A DNA stretch of 64,000 nucleotides from Loripinus fragilis (GCA_964019695.1 OZ026519.1:31463213-31527212), one strand, 5' to 3'; positions 13,079 to 26,480 are shown, numbered from the stretch's first letter. The notes: generated by a model from the sequence alone, not told the origin. Translations and numbers: made by a program.

Positions 13079-13637
13079 CCATTGTGGCACAACACAATGA
13101 ACCTGCCGGCTGTAAGTCCACAATCTCCAGTCTAATGCCCTACAAACTTAGCCACTGTCTCCTATAAATATGCAGATGGTTTCTTGAGTTTTGAACAGTT
13201 CAGAACAATAAGCTTACCACACTCAGTCTTTCAAACATATACATGACCGAACCTTTCTATTCTTATTGGTATTGTACCACACGACAGCACACTAAAACAT
13301 TATTTTGTGGAGAAATAATATTTCAGTATCTGTAATATGGACAAACCCAATATATATAAAAAGTGAACTGTCATGTACTCAGTCAACAACTGAATTGCTT
13401 CAGGCTTAAGTTCTGTAGCTGATGCCTCTGGATTTGAAAGTCATATACCAGGCTTGTGACCTCAGGCTATGCTGTATTGATGATACAAGCAACCTTGCCA
13501 CTGAGGCATTACACAGCCCACCTATTACATTGACTATGTAAGCCAGGGCAAAAAACAAGTGGGTATGACCAGGAATTGGCACAAACTCAGCCAACTGATA
13601 GCACTGTGAGGAACCTATATAATCAACACACTATGTT
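13079..13637. repeat. ~560-bp non-monomer segment, copy 4
   Basis: Nearly identical to the copy at 17812 (spacing 4733 bp). Both carry GTTCAGAACAATAAGCTTACC and the CATATACCAGG variant. Confidence 0.88.
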
Positions 13638-16406
13638 GTTAAAGAATTTCAAAATGAATAACTAGTGCATGCACTTCTTTGATATCTGAAACAAACTGTT
13701 CAAGCCATTCTGAATTTATTTTGCCTGGCGTCTCTCATCAAGTTTCTCCTCAAGAGGACATATATACGTTTGGAAGATGTTCTTTGAAGAATTTTATGAT
13801 GGCTGTTTAATGCTGAGCCCTCTCTGACATCTTAACGGAATGATTTTGGCATTCTCCGTAACCTAGCTGCCTGCTGCCTCCCATCAAGTTTCTGCTTGAG
13901 AGGATATATGGTTTGGAAGATGATGAAGTTCGAAGAATTCCAAGATAGCTGTTAAGTGCTAGGCAATCTTTGATATGAAATTGGGATGGTTTCAGCAATT
14001 GCTGAGTCTCCCTGTTGCCGGAAGCCTTTCATCAAGTTTCTGTTCAAGAGGATGTATGATTTGGAAGACTATGTTGATTGAAGAATTCCAAGATTGCTGT
14101 TGATGCATGGCCATCTTTTATGTGTAAATGGGGTGATTTTAGCTATTCTGAGCTTCTCAAAGGCCAGACACATCCCGCCAAGTTTTTTTGTCAATAAAAT
14201 ATATATGGGTTGGAAGAGATGTTGTTTAAAGGACAACAAGATGCCTGTTAAGTTCTGGACCATCTTTGATTTCTGAATGGATTTTTTTTATTTCTCCTGA
14301 GTCTCCATATTGCATGATGCCCCAATCAAGTTTCTGCTAAAGAGAATATATGGGTTGGATGAAGTTGTTTGAAAATTCCATGAAGGCTGTTTAGTGCCAT
14401 GACCATCTTGGATATCTGAGAGGAATAAAAGAAGCATTTCTAAATCTCTTTTTGACCTGATCTATCTAATTAAGATTCTGCTCTTCAGGACATATGGTTT
14501 GAAGGAAGATGATGATTGACGCATTTCAAGATGGCTATTAAAGGGATGGCTATCTTTGATATCTGAATGGAATGATTAAAGCAATTCTTGGTCTCATTTT
14601 GCCTTGAAGACTCTTATCAATTTTATGCTAAAAAGAAAATATGGGTTGGAAGATGTTGTTTGAAGAATTCCAAGATGGCTGCTTAGTGCATGGTCAACTT
14701 TGATATCTAAATTGAAGGATTTAGGCTATTCTGAGCGTCAACAGGGCATAAACTTTGGAAGATGTTGTTTGAAGAACCCCATGAAGGCTGAAAAAGTGCG
14801 TGTCAATCTTTGGTATCTAAATGGAATGAAAGAAACATTTCTAAGTCTCTTTTTGGTCTGATTCATCCAATCAAGTTTCTGCTCATGAAGACAGATGTTT
14901 ATTTGGAGGAAGAAGTCGTTTGTAGAATTTCAAGATAGCTATTCAGTTGATGGTCATCTTCCATATCTGAATGGAATGATTTAAGCAATTCTGGATCTCC
15001 ATTTCGCCTTGAAGACTCCATCGATTGTATGCTCAAGAGAAAATATGGGTTGGAAGATGTTGTTTGAATGCTTCCAAGATGGCTGTTTAGTGCATGGTCA
15101 TCTTTGAAATCTAAATAGAAGGATTTTAGATATTCTGAATCTCAAGAGAGCAAAAAACTTTGAAGATGTTGTTTGAAGAATTCCATGAAGGTTGTTAAGT
15201 GCAGAACCATTGTTAGTATCAGAGTGTTATGATATAAGCAATTGGCTTATTTGGCTGAGGTCTACCATCAAGTTTTTGCCAAAGAGGACATATGGTTTTG
15301 AAGATGTTGTTTGAAGAATTTCGAGATGGCTGTTTAGTGCATGGACATATTGGATATATAAATAGGATGATTTTAGCTATTCTGAGTCTCCATGTTGCCT
15401 GATGCATTCCATCAAGTTTCTGTTTGAGACAATATATGGTTTGGAAGATGCTGTTTTGAAGAATATCAAAATGTTGTTAATTTCAGATATCTGAATGAAT
15501 GGTTTGATTTTACCTCAGTCTCCATGTTGCATTACGAATCCCTATACATTTCTATGCAAGACAATTTATGGTTGGAAGAAGTTGTTTGAAAAAATCAAAG
15601 AAGGCTGTTTAGTGCATGACCATCTTTTGAATCTGAGTAGAATGAAATAAGCATTTCTGAGTCTCTTTTTTCCGGACGCATCCAATCAAGTATTTCTGCT
15701 CATGAAGACATATAGTTTGGTGGAGGATGTTGTTTGAAGAATTTCAAAATGACTATTCAGTTGATGGGTATCTTTGATATCTGAGTGGAATGATTTAAGC
15801 AATTCTGGGCCTCCCCTTTGCCTTGAAGTCTCCAATCAATTTAATGCTCAAGAGAAAATAAGGGTTGGAATATGTTGTTTGAAAATTCCAAGATGGCTGT
15901 TTTTGATTTTATTTGTTCTTAGTCTCCATGTTGTATGATGCCTCCCATCAAGTTTCTGCTCAAGAGAACATGTGGGTTCGAAGAGGTTGTTTAAAAAATT
16001 CTAAGAAGGCTGTTTAGTGCTTGCCAATCGCTTGTATCTTTGAGGAAAGAAAGAAGCATTTTTGAGTCCCATTTTGGTCTGACGCATCCAATCAATTTTC
16101 ATCTCATGAGGACATATGGTTTGAAGGAAGATGTTGTTTAGTTCTTGGTCAACCTGATATTTGAATAAAATGAGTTTATTTATTTGGAGCCTCCATGCTG
16201 TCTGGTTTCTGCTCAAGAGAACATATGGTTTTCAAGAAGAAATTGTTTAAAGAATTCCAAGATGGCTGTTTTATGCATGGCCATCTTTGATATTTGAATG
16301 GACTGATTTGAGCAATAATTCAGTGTCTCCTTTTTGCGTTAGTCTACGCTCAAATCGACATTTGTTTTGGAAAAAAAGATATTGTTTGAAGAACGGAAGA
16401 CAGCTG

Positions 16407-16964
16407 CCATTGTGGCACAACACAATGAACCTGCTGGCTGTAAGTCCACAATCCCCAGTCTAATGCCCTACAAACTTAGTCACTGTCTTCTATAAATATG
16501 CAGATGGTTTCTTGAGTTTTGAACAGTTCAGAACAATAAGCTTACCACACTCAGTCTTTCAAACATATACATGACCGAACCTTTCTATTCTTATTGGTAT
16601 TGTACCTAACGACAGCACACTAAAACATTATTTTGTGGAGAAATAATATTTCAGTATCTATAATATGGACAAACCCAATACATATAAAAAGTGAACTGTC
16701 ATGTACTAAGTCAACAACTGAATTGCTTCAGGCTTAAGTTCTGTAGCTGTTGCCTCTGGATTTGAAAGTCATCTAAGAGGCTTGTAACCTCAGGCTATGC
16801 TGTATTGATGATACAAGCAACCTTGCCACTGAGGCATTACACAGCCCATCTATTACATTGACTATGTAAGCCAGGGCAAAAAACAAGTGGGTATGACCAG
16901 GAATTGGCACAAACTCAGCCAACTGATAGCACTGTGAGGAACCTATATAATCAACTCACTATGT
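16407..16964. repeat. ~560-bp non-monomer segment, copy 5
   Basis: Its left part matches copy 4 (GTTCAGAACAATAAGC) and its right part matches copy 3 (ACTAAGTCAACAACTG, CATCTAAGAGG). It looks like a recombinant or gene-conversion product of the two classes. Confidence 0.88.
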
Positions 16965-17811
16965 TGTTAAAGAATTTCAAAATGAATAACTAGTGCATGC
17001 CCTTCTTTGGTATCTGAAACAAACTGTTCAAGCCATTCTGAATTTATTTTTTCTGGCGACTCTCATCAAGTTTCTCCTCAAGAGGACAAAAAATAGTTTC
17101 AAGGAAGATTTTCTTTGACGAATTTCAAAATGACTATTCAGTGGATGGCTATCTTTGATATCTGAATTGAATGATTTAAGCAATTCTGGGTCTCCGCTTT
17201 GCCTTGAAGACTCCCGTCAATTTAATGCTCAAGAGAAAATAAGGGTTGGAAGATGTTGTTTGAAGAATTCCAAGATGGCTGTTTATGATTTTATTTGTTC
17301 TTAGTCTCCATGTTGTATGATGCCTACCATCAAGTTTCTGCTCAAGAGAATATGTGGGTTGGAAGAAGTTGTTTGAAAAATTCCAAGAAGGCTGTTTAGT
17401 GCATGCCAATTGTTTGCATCTGAGAGGAATAAAAGAAGCATTTTTGAGTCCCTTTTTGGTCTGACGCACCCAATCAATGTTCTTCTCATGACGACATATG
17501 GTTTGGAGGAAGATGCTGTTTGAAGAATATCAAGATTGTTGTTTAGTTCTTAGTCAACCTGATATTTGAATAAAATGAGTTTATTTATTCTGAGCCCCCA
17601 TGTTGCCGGGTTTCTGCTCAAGAATAAATATGGTTTTCAAGAAGAAATTGTTTAAAGAATTCCAAGATGGCTGTTTTATGCATGACCATCTTTGATAAAT
17701 GAATGGATTAATTTGAGCAATAATTCAGAGTCTCCTTTTTTAGTTAGTCTACGCTCAGATCGATAGTTGTTTTGGAAAAAAAGATATTGTTTGAAGAACT
17801 GAAGACAGCTG

Positions 17812-18370
17812 CCATTGTGGCACAACACAATGAACCTGCCGACTGTAAGTCCACAATCTCCAGTCTAATGCCCTACAAACTTAGCCACTGTCTTCTATAA
17901 ATATGCAGATGGTTTCTTGAGTTTTGAACAGTTCAGAACAATAAGCTTACCACACTCAGTCTTTCAAACATATACATGACCGAACCTTTCTATTCTTATT
18001 GGTATTGTACCACACGACAGCACACTAAAACATTATTTTGTGGAGAAATAATATTTCAGTATCTGTAATATGGACAAACCCAATATATATAAAAAGTGAA
18101 CTGTCATGTACTCAGTCAACAACTGAATTGCTTCAGGCTTAAGTTCTGTAGCTGATGCCTCTGGATTTGAAAGTCATATACCAGGCTTGTGACCTCAGGC
18201 TATGCTGTATTGATGATACAAGCAACCTTGCCACTGAGGCATTACACAGCCCACCTATTACATTGACTATGTAAGCCAGGGCAAAAAACAAGTGGGTATG
18301 ACCAGGAATTGGCACAAAATCAGCCAACTGATAGCACTGTGAGGAACCTATATAATCAACACACTATGTT
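17812..18370. repeat. ~560-bp non-monomer segment, copy 6
   Basis: Partner of copy 4 in the duplicated block. It differs from that copy by a few bases, such as CCGACTGTAAG in place of CCGGCTGTAAG. Confidence 0.88.
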
Positions 18371-21138
18371 GTTAAAGAATTTCAAAATGAATAACTAGTG
18401 CATGCACTTCTTTGATATCTGAAACAAACTGTTCAAGCCATTCTGAATTTATTTTGCCTGGCGTCTCTCATCAAGTTTCTCCTCAAGAGGACATATATAC
18501 GTTTGGAAGATGTTCTTTGAAGAATTTTATGATGGCTGTTTAATGCTGAGCCCTCTCTGACATCTTAACGGAATGATTTTGGCATTCTCCGTAACCTAGC
18601 TGCCTGCTGCCTCCCATCAAGTTTCTGCTTGAGAGGATATATGGTTTGGAAGATGATGAAGTTCGAAGAATTCCAAGATAGCTGTTAAGTGCTAGGCAAT
18701 CTTTGATATGAAATTGGGATGGTTTCAGCAATTGCTGAGTCTCCCTGTTGCCGGAAGCCTTTCATCAAGTTTCTGTTCAAGAGGATGTATGATTTGGAAG
18801 ACTATGTTGATTGAAGAATTCCAAGATTGCTGTTGATGCATGGCCATCTTTTATGTGTAAATGGGGTGATTTTAGCTATTCTGAGCTTCTCAAAGGCCAG
18901 ACACATCCCACCAAGTTTTTTTGTCAATAAAATATATATGGGTTGGAAGAGATGTTGTTTAAAGGACAACAAGATGCCTGTTAAGTTCTGGACCATCTTT
19001 GATTTCTGAATGGATTTTTTTTATTTCTCCTGAGTCTCCATATTGCATGATGCCCCAATCAAGTTTCTGCTAAAGAGAATATATGGGTTGGATGAAGTTG
19101 TTTGAAAATTCCATGAAGGCTGTTTAGTGCCATGACCATCTTGGATATCTGAGAGGAATAAAAGAAGCATTTCTAAATCTCTTTTTGACCTGATCTATCT
19201 AATTAAGATTCTGCTCTTGAGGACATATGGTTTGAAGGAAGATGATGATTGACGCATTTCAAGATGGCTATTAAAGGGATGGCTATCTTTGATATCTGAA
19301 TGGAATGATTAAAGCAATTCTTGGTCTCATTTTGCCTTGAAGACTCTTATCAATTTTATGCTAAAAAGAAAATATGGGTTGGAAGATGTTGTTTGAAGAA
19401 TTCCAAGATGGCTGCTTAGTGCATGGTCAACTTTGATATCTAAATTAAAGGATTTAGGCTATTCTGAGCGTCAACAGGGCATAAACTTTGGAAGATGTTG
19501 TTTGAAGAACCCCATGAAGGCTGAAAAAGTGCGTGTCAATCTTTGGTATCTAAATGGAATGAAAGAAACATTTCTAAGTCTCTTTTTGGTCTGATTCATC
19601 CAATCAAGTTTCTGCTCATGAAGACAGATGTTTATTTGGAGGAAGAAGTCGTTTGTAGAATTTCAAGATAGCTATTCAGTTGATGGTCATCTTCCATATC
19701 TGAATGGAATGATTTAAGCAATTCTGGATCTCCATTTCGCCTTGAAGACTCCATCGATTGTATGCTCAAGAGAAAATATGGGTTGGAAGATGTTGTTTGA
19801 ATGCTTCCAAGATGGCTGTTTAGTGCATGGTCATCTTTGAAATCTAAATAGAAGGATTTTAGATATTCTGAATCTCAAGAGAGCAAAAAACTTTGAAGAT
19901 GTTGTTTGAAGAATTCCATGAAGGTTGTTAAGTGCAGAACCATTGTTAGTATCAGAGTGTTATGATATAAGCAATTGGCTTATTTGGCTGAGGTCTACCA
20001 TCAAGTTTTTGCCAAAGAGGACATATGGTTTTGAAGATGTTGTTTGAAGAATTTCGAGATGGCTGTTTAGTGCATGGACATATTGGATATATAAATAGGA
20101 TGATTTTAGCTATTCTGAGTCTCCATGTTGCCTGATGCATTCCATCAAGTTTCTGTTTGAGACAATATATGGTTTGGAAGATGCTGTTTTGAAGAATATC
20201 AAAATGTTGTTAATTTCAGATATCTGAATGAATGGTTTGATTTTACCTCAGTCTCCATGTTGCATTACGAATCCCTATACATTTCTATGCAAGACAATAT
20301 ATGGTTGGAAGAAGTTGTTTGAAAAAATCAAAGAAGGTTTTTTAGTGCATGACCATCTTTTGAATCTGAGTAGAATGAAATAAGCATTTCTGAGTCTCTT
20401 TTTTCCGGACGCATCCAATCAAGTATTTCTGCTCATGAAGACATATAGTTTGATGGAGGATGTTGTTTGAAGAATTTCAAAATGACTATTCAGTTGATGG
20501 GTATCTTTGATATCTGAGTGGAATGATTTAAGCAATTCTGGGCCTCCCCTTTGCCTTGAAGTCTCCAATCAATTTAATGCTCAAGAGAAAATAAGGGTTG
20601 GAATATGTTGTTTGAAAATTCCAAGATGGCTGTTTATGATTTTATTTGTTCTTAGTCTCCATGTTGTATGATGCCTCCCATCAGGTTTCTGCTCAAGAGA
20701 ACATGTGGGTTCGAAGAGGTTGTTTGAAAAATTCCAAGAAGGCTGTTTAGTGCTTGCCAATCGCTTGTATCTTAGAGGAAAGAAAGAAGCATTTTTGAGT
20801 CCCTTTTTGGTCTGACGCGTCCAATCAATTTTCATCTCATGAGGACATATGGTTTGAAGGAAGATGTTGTTTAGTTCTTGGTCAACCTGATATTTGAATA
20901 AAATGAGTTTATTTATTTGGAGCCTCCATGTTGTCTGGTTCCTGCTCAAGAGAACATATGGTTTTCAAGAAGAAATTGTTTAAAGAATTTCAAGATGGCT
21001 GTTTTATGCATGGCCATCTTTAATATTTGAATGGATTGATTTGAGCAATAATTCAATGTCTCCTTTTTGCGTTAGTCTACGCTCAAATCGACATTTGTTT
21101 TGGAAAAAAGATATTGTTTGAAGAACGGAAGACAGCTG

Positions 21139-21690
21139 CCATCGTCGCACAACACAATGAACCTGCCGGCTGTGAGTCCACAATCCCCAGTCTAATGCCC
21201 TACAAACTTAGTCACTGTCTTCTATAAATATGCAGATGGTTTCATGAGTTTTGAACAGATCAGAAAAATAACCTTACCACACTCAGTCTTTCAAACATAT
21301 ACATGACCGGACCTTTCTATACTTATTGGTATTGTACCACACGACAGCACACTAAAACATTATTTTGTGGAGAAATAATATTTCAGTATCTATAATATGG
21401 ACAAACCCAATACATATAAAAAGTGAACTGTCATGTACTAAGTCGACAACTGAATTGCTTCAGGCTTAAGTTCTGTAGCTGTTGCCTCTGGATTTGAAAG
21501 TCATCTACCAGGCTTGTAACCTCAGGCTATGCTTTATTGATGATACAAGCCACTGAGGCATTACACAGCCCACCTATTACATTGACCATGTAAGCCAGGG
21601 CTAAAAACAAGTGGGTGTGACCAGGAATTGGCACAAACTCAGCCAACTGATAGCAATGGGAGGAACCTATATAATCAACACACTATGTTG
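21139..21690. repeat. ~560-bp non-monomer segment, copy 7
   Basis: Same phase. It is a few bases shorter because CAACCTTG is missing between ATACAAG and CCACTGAGGC near 21548. That loss removes part of the tRNA-like A-box region. Confidence 0.86.
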
Positions 21691-24265
21691 TTAAAGGATT
21701 TCAAAATGAATAACTAGTGCATGCCCTTCTTTGATATCTGAAACAAACTGTTCAAGCCATTTTGAATTTATTTTGCCTGGCGTCTCTCATCAAGTTTCTC
21801 CTCAAGAGGACATATAGTTTGGAATGTGTTCTTTGAAGAATTTTATGATTGCTGTTTAATGCTGAGCCCTCTTTGTCTTCTTTTGGAATGATTTTGGCTT
21901 TTCTGTGTAACCTAGCTGTCTGCTGCCTCCCATCAAGTTTCTGCTCAAAAGGATATATGGTTTGGAAGATGATGATGTTTGAAGAATTCCAAGATGGCTG
22001 TTAAGTGCATGGCAATCTTTGATATGAAATTGGAATAATTTCAGCAATATCTGAGTCTCCATGTTGCCCTTAGCCTTTCATCAAGTTTCTGTTTAAGAGG
22101 ATGTATGGTTTAGAAGACTATGTTGATTGAAGAATTCCAAGATTACTGTTTAGTGCATGGCCATCTTTTATGAGTGAATGGGGTGATTTTAGTTATTCTG
22201 AGTCTCCCTAAGGTCTGACGAATCCCACCAAGTTTTTGCTCAATAAAATGGGTGGGTTGGAAGAGATTTTGTTTAAAGAACAAAAAAATGTCTGTTAACT
22301 ACTTGACCATCTTTTCAGAGTCTCCAGGTTGCATGATGCATCCCATCAAGTTTAAGCTCAAGAGAATATATGGGTTGGAAGAAGTTGTTTGAAAAATTCA
22401 AAGAAGGCTGTTTAGTGCATGACCATCTTTGATATCTGAGTGGAATAAAAGAAGCATTTCTAAGTCTCTTTCTGGCCTGAACTATCCATCAAGTTTCTGC
22501 ATATGAGGAGATATGGACCGGAGGAAGATGTTGTTTGAAGCATTTCAAGATGGCTATTTAGTGGATGGCCATCTATGAAAACTGAATGAAATGATTAAAG
22601 CAATTCTTGGTCTCCATTTGCCTTGAAGACTCCCATAAAGAAAAGATGGGTTGGAAGATGTTGTCTAAAGAATTCAAAGATGGCTGTTTAGTGCATGGCC
22701 ATCTTTGATATCTAAATTGAAGGATTTAGGCTAATCTGAGTCTCAAGAGGGCATAAGATTTGGAAGATGTTGTTTGAAGAATTTGATGAGGGCTGTAAAG
22801 TGCATGGTCATCTTTGGCATCTAAGTAGAATGAAAGAAACATTTGTAAGTCTCTTTTTGGCCTGATTCATCCAGTCAAGTTTCTGTTCATGAGGACATGT
22901 GGTTTGGAGGAAGAAGTCGTTTGTAGAATTTCAAGATGGCTATTTAGTTGATGGCCATCTTTGATATCAGAATGGAATGATTTAAGAAATTCTGGGTCTC
23001 CATTTTGCCTTAAAGACTCCATCGATTTTATACTCAAGAGGAAATATGGGTTGGAAGATGTTGTTTGAAGACATCCTAGATGGCTGTTTAATGCATGGTC
23101 ATCTTTGATATCTAAATGGAAGGATTTTAGCTATTCTGTGTCTAAAGAGGGCATAAAGCTTTGACGATGTTGTTTGAAGAATTCTATGAAGGTCGTTAAG
23201 TGCATAACCATTGTTGGTATCAGAGTGTAATGATATAAAGTAAATGGCTTATTTGGCTGAGGCCTACCATCAGATTTTTGCCCAAGAGGACATATGGTTT
23301 GGAAGATGTTGTTTGAAGAATTCCAAGATGGCTGTCAAGTGCATTGACATTTTTGATTTGTGAATAGGATGATTTTAGCTATTCTGAGTCTCCATGTTGC
23401 CTGATGCATTCCATCAAATTTCTGCTTGAGACAATATATGGGTTGGAAGATGCTGATTGAAGAATATCAAAATGTCGTTTAGTTCTGATATCTGAATAGA
23501 ATGGTTTGATTTATTTTGAGTCTCCATGTTTTATTATGAATCCCTATAAATTTCTGCGCAAGACAATATATGGTTGGAAGAAGTTGTTTGAAAAATTCAA
23601 AGAATGCTGTTTAGTGCATGACAATCTTTTGAATCTGAGTAGAATGAAAAAAGCAATTCTGAGTCTCTTTTTTGCCTGGCACATCCGATCAAGTTTCTGC
23701 TCATGAGGATATATGGTTTGGAGGAAGATGTTATTTGAAGAGTTTCAAGATGACTTTCCAATGGATGGCAATCTTTCACATCTAAGTGGAATGATTAAAG
23801 CAATTCTGGGTCTCCATTTTGCCTTGAAGACTCCCATCAATTTTATGCTAAAGAAAAATTATGGGTTGGAAGATGTTGTTTGAAGAATTCCAAGAAGGGT
23901 GTTTAGTGCATGACCATCTTATGCATCAGGGTAAAAGGAAAGAAGCATTTCTGGGTCTCTTTTTGGTCTGACGCACCCAATCAATTTTCTGCTCATGAAG
24001 ACTTATGGTTTGGAGGAAAATGCTGCTTGAAGAATATCAAAATTGCTGTTTAGTTCTTGGTCATCCTGATATTTGAATAAATGAGTTTATTTATTCAGAG
24101 CCTCCATATTGCATGTTTTCTGCTCAAGAGGACGCATGGTTTGGAAGAAGAAATTGTTTGAAGATTTCCATGATGGCAATTCAGGGTCTTTGTTTTACCT
24201 TAGTGTTTGCTCAATTGGATATATGGCTTGGATAAAGATATTATTTGAAGTACTGAAGATAGCTG

Positions 24266-24820
24266 CCATGGTGGCACAACACAATGATTCTGCTAGCTGT
24301 GAGTCTACAATCCCTAGTTTAATGCCCTACAAACATGGTCACCGCGCTCTACAAATATGCAGATGGTTTCTTGAGTTTTGAACAGTTCAGAACAGTAACC
24401 TTACCATACTCAGTCTTTCAAACATATACATGGCCAATCCTTTCTATACTTATTGGTATTATACCACACAACAGCACACTAAAACATTATTTTGTGGAGA
24501 AATAATATTTCAGTATCCGTAATATGGACAGATCCAATATTTTTAAAATGAACTGTCATGTTCTCAGTCAACAACTGAATTGCTTCAGGCTTAAGTTCTG
24601 TAACTGTTGCCTCTGGATTTAAAACTTATCTTCCTGGGTTGTAACCTCAAGCTATGCTGTATTAATGATACAAGCAACCTTGCCACTGAGGCATTACACA
24701 GCCCACCTTTTTATATTGACCATGTGAGTGGGGAAAAATAAGTTGGTATGACCAGGAATTGGCACAAACTCAGACAACTGATGGCACTGTAAGGAACCAA
24801 TATAACCAACCCACTATGTT
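24266..24820. repeat. ~560-bp non-monomer segment, copy 8
   Basis: The most diverged copy (CCATGGTGGCACAACAC, TTACCATACTCAG). It still occupies the same box of the monomer. Confidence 0.84.
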
Positions 24821-26480
24821 GTGGAAGAATTTCAAGATGAATAACTGTTCCAGCCATTATGAATTTATTTTGACTGGCTTCTCTCATCTAGTTTCTCCCC
24901 AAGAGGACATATGGTTTGGCAGACGTTCTTTGAAGAATTTCATGATGACTGTTTAATGCTGAGCCATCTTTGATATCATAATGGAATGCTTTTGGCGTTC
25001 TGTGTAACGTACCTTCTTGCTGCCCCCATCAAGTTTCTGCTCAAGAGGATATATGGTTTGGAAGATGATGATGTTTGAATAATTCCAAGATGGTTGTTAA
25101 GTGCTAGGCAATCTTTGATATGCATTTGGAATCATTTTAGCAATTTCTGAGTCTTCATGTTGCCAGAAGCCTTCCATCAAGTTTCTGTTCAAGAGGACAT
25201 TTAGCTTGGAAGAAGGTGTTGGTTGAAGAATTCCAAGATGACTGTTTAGTGCATGACCATCTGCTATGTGTGGATGGGATGATTGTAGCTATTCTGAGTC
25301 TCTCTGTTGCCTTACGCTTCCCACCATGTTTATGCTCAATAGAATATATGGGATGGAAGATATGTTGTTTAAAGAACAAACAATACCTGTTTAAGTTCTT
25401 GACCATCGTTGATTTCTGAATGGAATTGATTTTTTTTATTCGAGTCTCCATGTTGCATGATGCCTCCCATCAAGTTTCTGCTCAAGAGAAAATATGTGTT
25501 GGAAGAAGTTTTTTGAAAAATTCCAAGAAGGCTGTTTACTGCATGATCATCTTTGGTATCTGAGTGGAATGAAAGAAGCATTTCAAAGTCTATTTTTTTA
25601 CCTGACCCATCCAATGAAGTTTTTGCCCATGAGGACATATGGTTTGGAGGAAGATGTTGTTATACGAATTTCAAGATGTCTATTTAGTGGATAGCCATCT
25701 TTTATATCTAAATGGAATGATTGAAGCAATTCTGGATCTTCATTTTGCCTTGAAGACTACCATCATTTTATGCTCAAGAGAAAATATGGGTTGGAAGATT
25801 TTGTTTGAAGAATTCTAAGAATGCTGTTTAGTGCATGGCCAATTTTGATATATTAATAGAAGGATTTAGCTATTCTGACTCTCAAGAGTGCATAAAGTTT
25901 GGAAGATGTTGTTTGAAGAATTCAATGAAAGCTGTAAAGTGCATGGGCATCTTTGGTATCTGAGTGGAATGGGAGAAGCATTTTTGAGTCTCTTTCCAGC
26001 GTGACCCATCCAATCAACTTTCTGCTCATGAGAACATATGGTTTGGAGGAAGAAGTTGTTAATAAAACTTAAAGATAGCTATTCAGTGGATGGCCAACTT
26101 TGATATCTGAATGGAAAAATTTAAGCAGTTTTCCTCTTTTTTTTGCCTTGAAGACTCCCATCAATTTTATGCTCAAGAGAAAATATGGGTTGGAAAAGGA
26201 TGTTAAGTGCATGACTATTGTTGGTATAAGACTTTAACGTTTAATAAGCATTTGGCTTATTTGGCTGATGCCTATCATCAAATTTTTGCCCAAGAGGACA
26301 TATGGTTTGGATGATGTTGTTTGAAGAATTCCAAGATGGCTGTTTAGTCCATAGTCAACTTTGATATCTAAATGAAAGAATTTTAGCTATTCTGAGTCTC
26401 AAAGGGCATAAAGCTTTGAAGATGGTGTTTGAAGCATTCCACAAAGGCTGTTCAGTGCATGGCCACCGCTGGTATCAAAG

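Larger units (their letters stand above)
10009..14743 (+). repeat. higher-order block 2 of the 144-bp array (4735 bp)
   Basis: It contains non-monomer segments at 11672-12230 and 13079-13637, 1407 bp apart. It is aligned with block 3 throughout, showing only scattered single-base and small indel differences by eye. For example, the minus ORF at 13807-13998 encodes the same peptide as 18540-18731. A characteristic junction near 12345-12375 (AGAGGACAAAAAATAGTTTC) is shared only with block 3. Confidence 0.92.
14744..19476 (+). repeat. higher-order block 3 of the 144-bp array (4733 bp)
   Basis: Near-identical partner of block 2, offset by 4733-4735 bp. It contains non-monomer segments at 16407-16964 and 17812-18370. 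Small differences include short indels and base changes, for example in the poly-T near 19013 and the CTTTGATAAATGAATGG variant near 17690. Confidence 0.92.
4395..26480 (+). repeat. ~144-bp satellite, long diverged array with higher-order structure
   Basis: The monomer (~144 bp) runs: GACATATGGTTTGGAAGATG, TTGTTTGAAGAATTCCAAGA, TGGCTGTTTAGTGCATGGCC, ATCTTTGATATCTGAATGGA, ATGATTTAAGCTATTCTGAG, TCTCCATGTTGCCTGATGCA, TCCCATCAAGTTTCTGCTCA, AGAG. Adjacent monomers are well diverged, with many short indels. Distant monomers at matching positions of neighbouring blocks are nearly identical, which is classic higher-order organisation. The 144-bp period preserves reading frame, so the minus strand shows many 60-140 codon ORFs with recurring peptides (for example PSWNFSNN...SLEQKLDGR). 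No protein function is visible. The array includes eight ~560-bp non-monomer segments, listed separately. Confidence 0.95.
19477..26480 (+). repeat. higher-order block 4 and diverged right end of the 144-bp array
   Basis: The first ~1.66 kb up to the segment at 21139-21690 is nearly identical to blocks 2 and 3. After that the block resembles block 1. The monomers at 21.7-23.0 kb match those at 6.7-8.1 kb, including the GTAAAGTGCATGGTCATC and GGACATGTGGTTTGGAG variants. The second segment (24266-24820) lies 3127 bp after the first. From about 25,000 rightwards the monomers are more diverged and partly shortened, and they fade out at about 26,480. Confidence 0.85.

Noticed and set aside
5504..25694. 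Many 60-140 codon ORFs with shared peptides as a gene family
   Set aside because: They recur at the 144-bp and 4.73-kb periods and begin and end at random monomer mutations.
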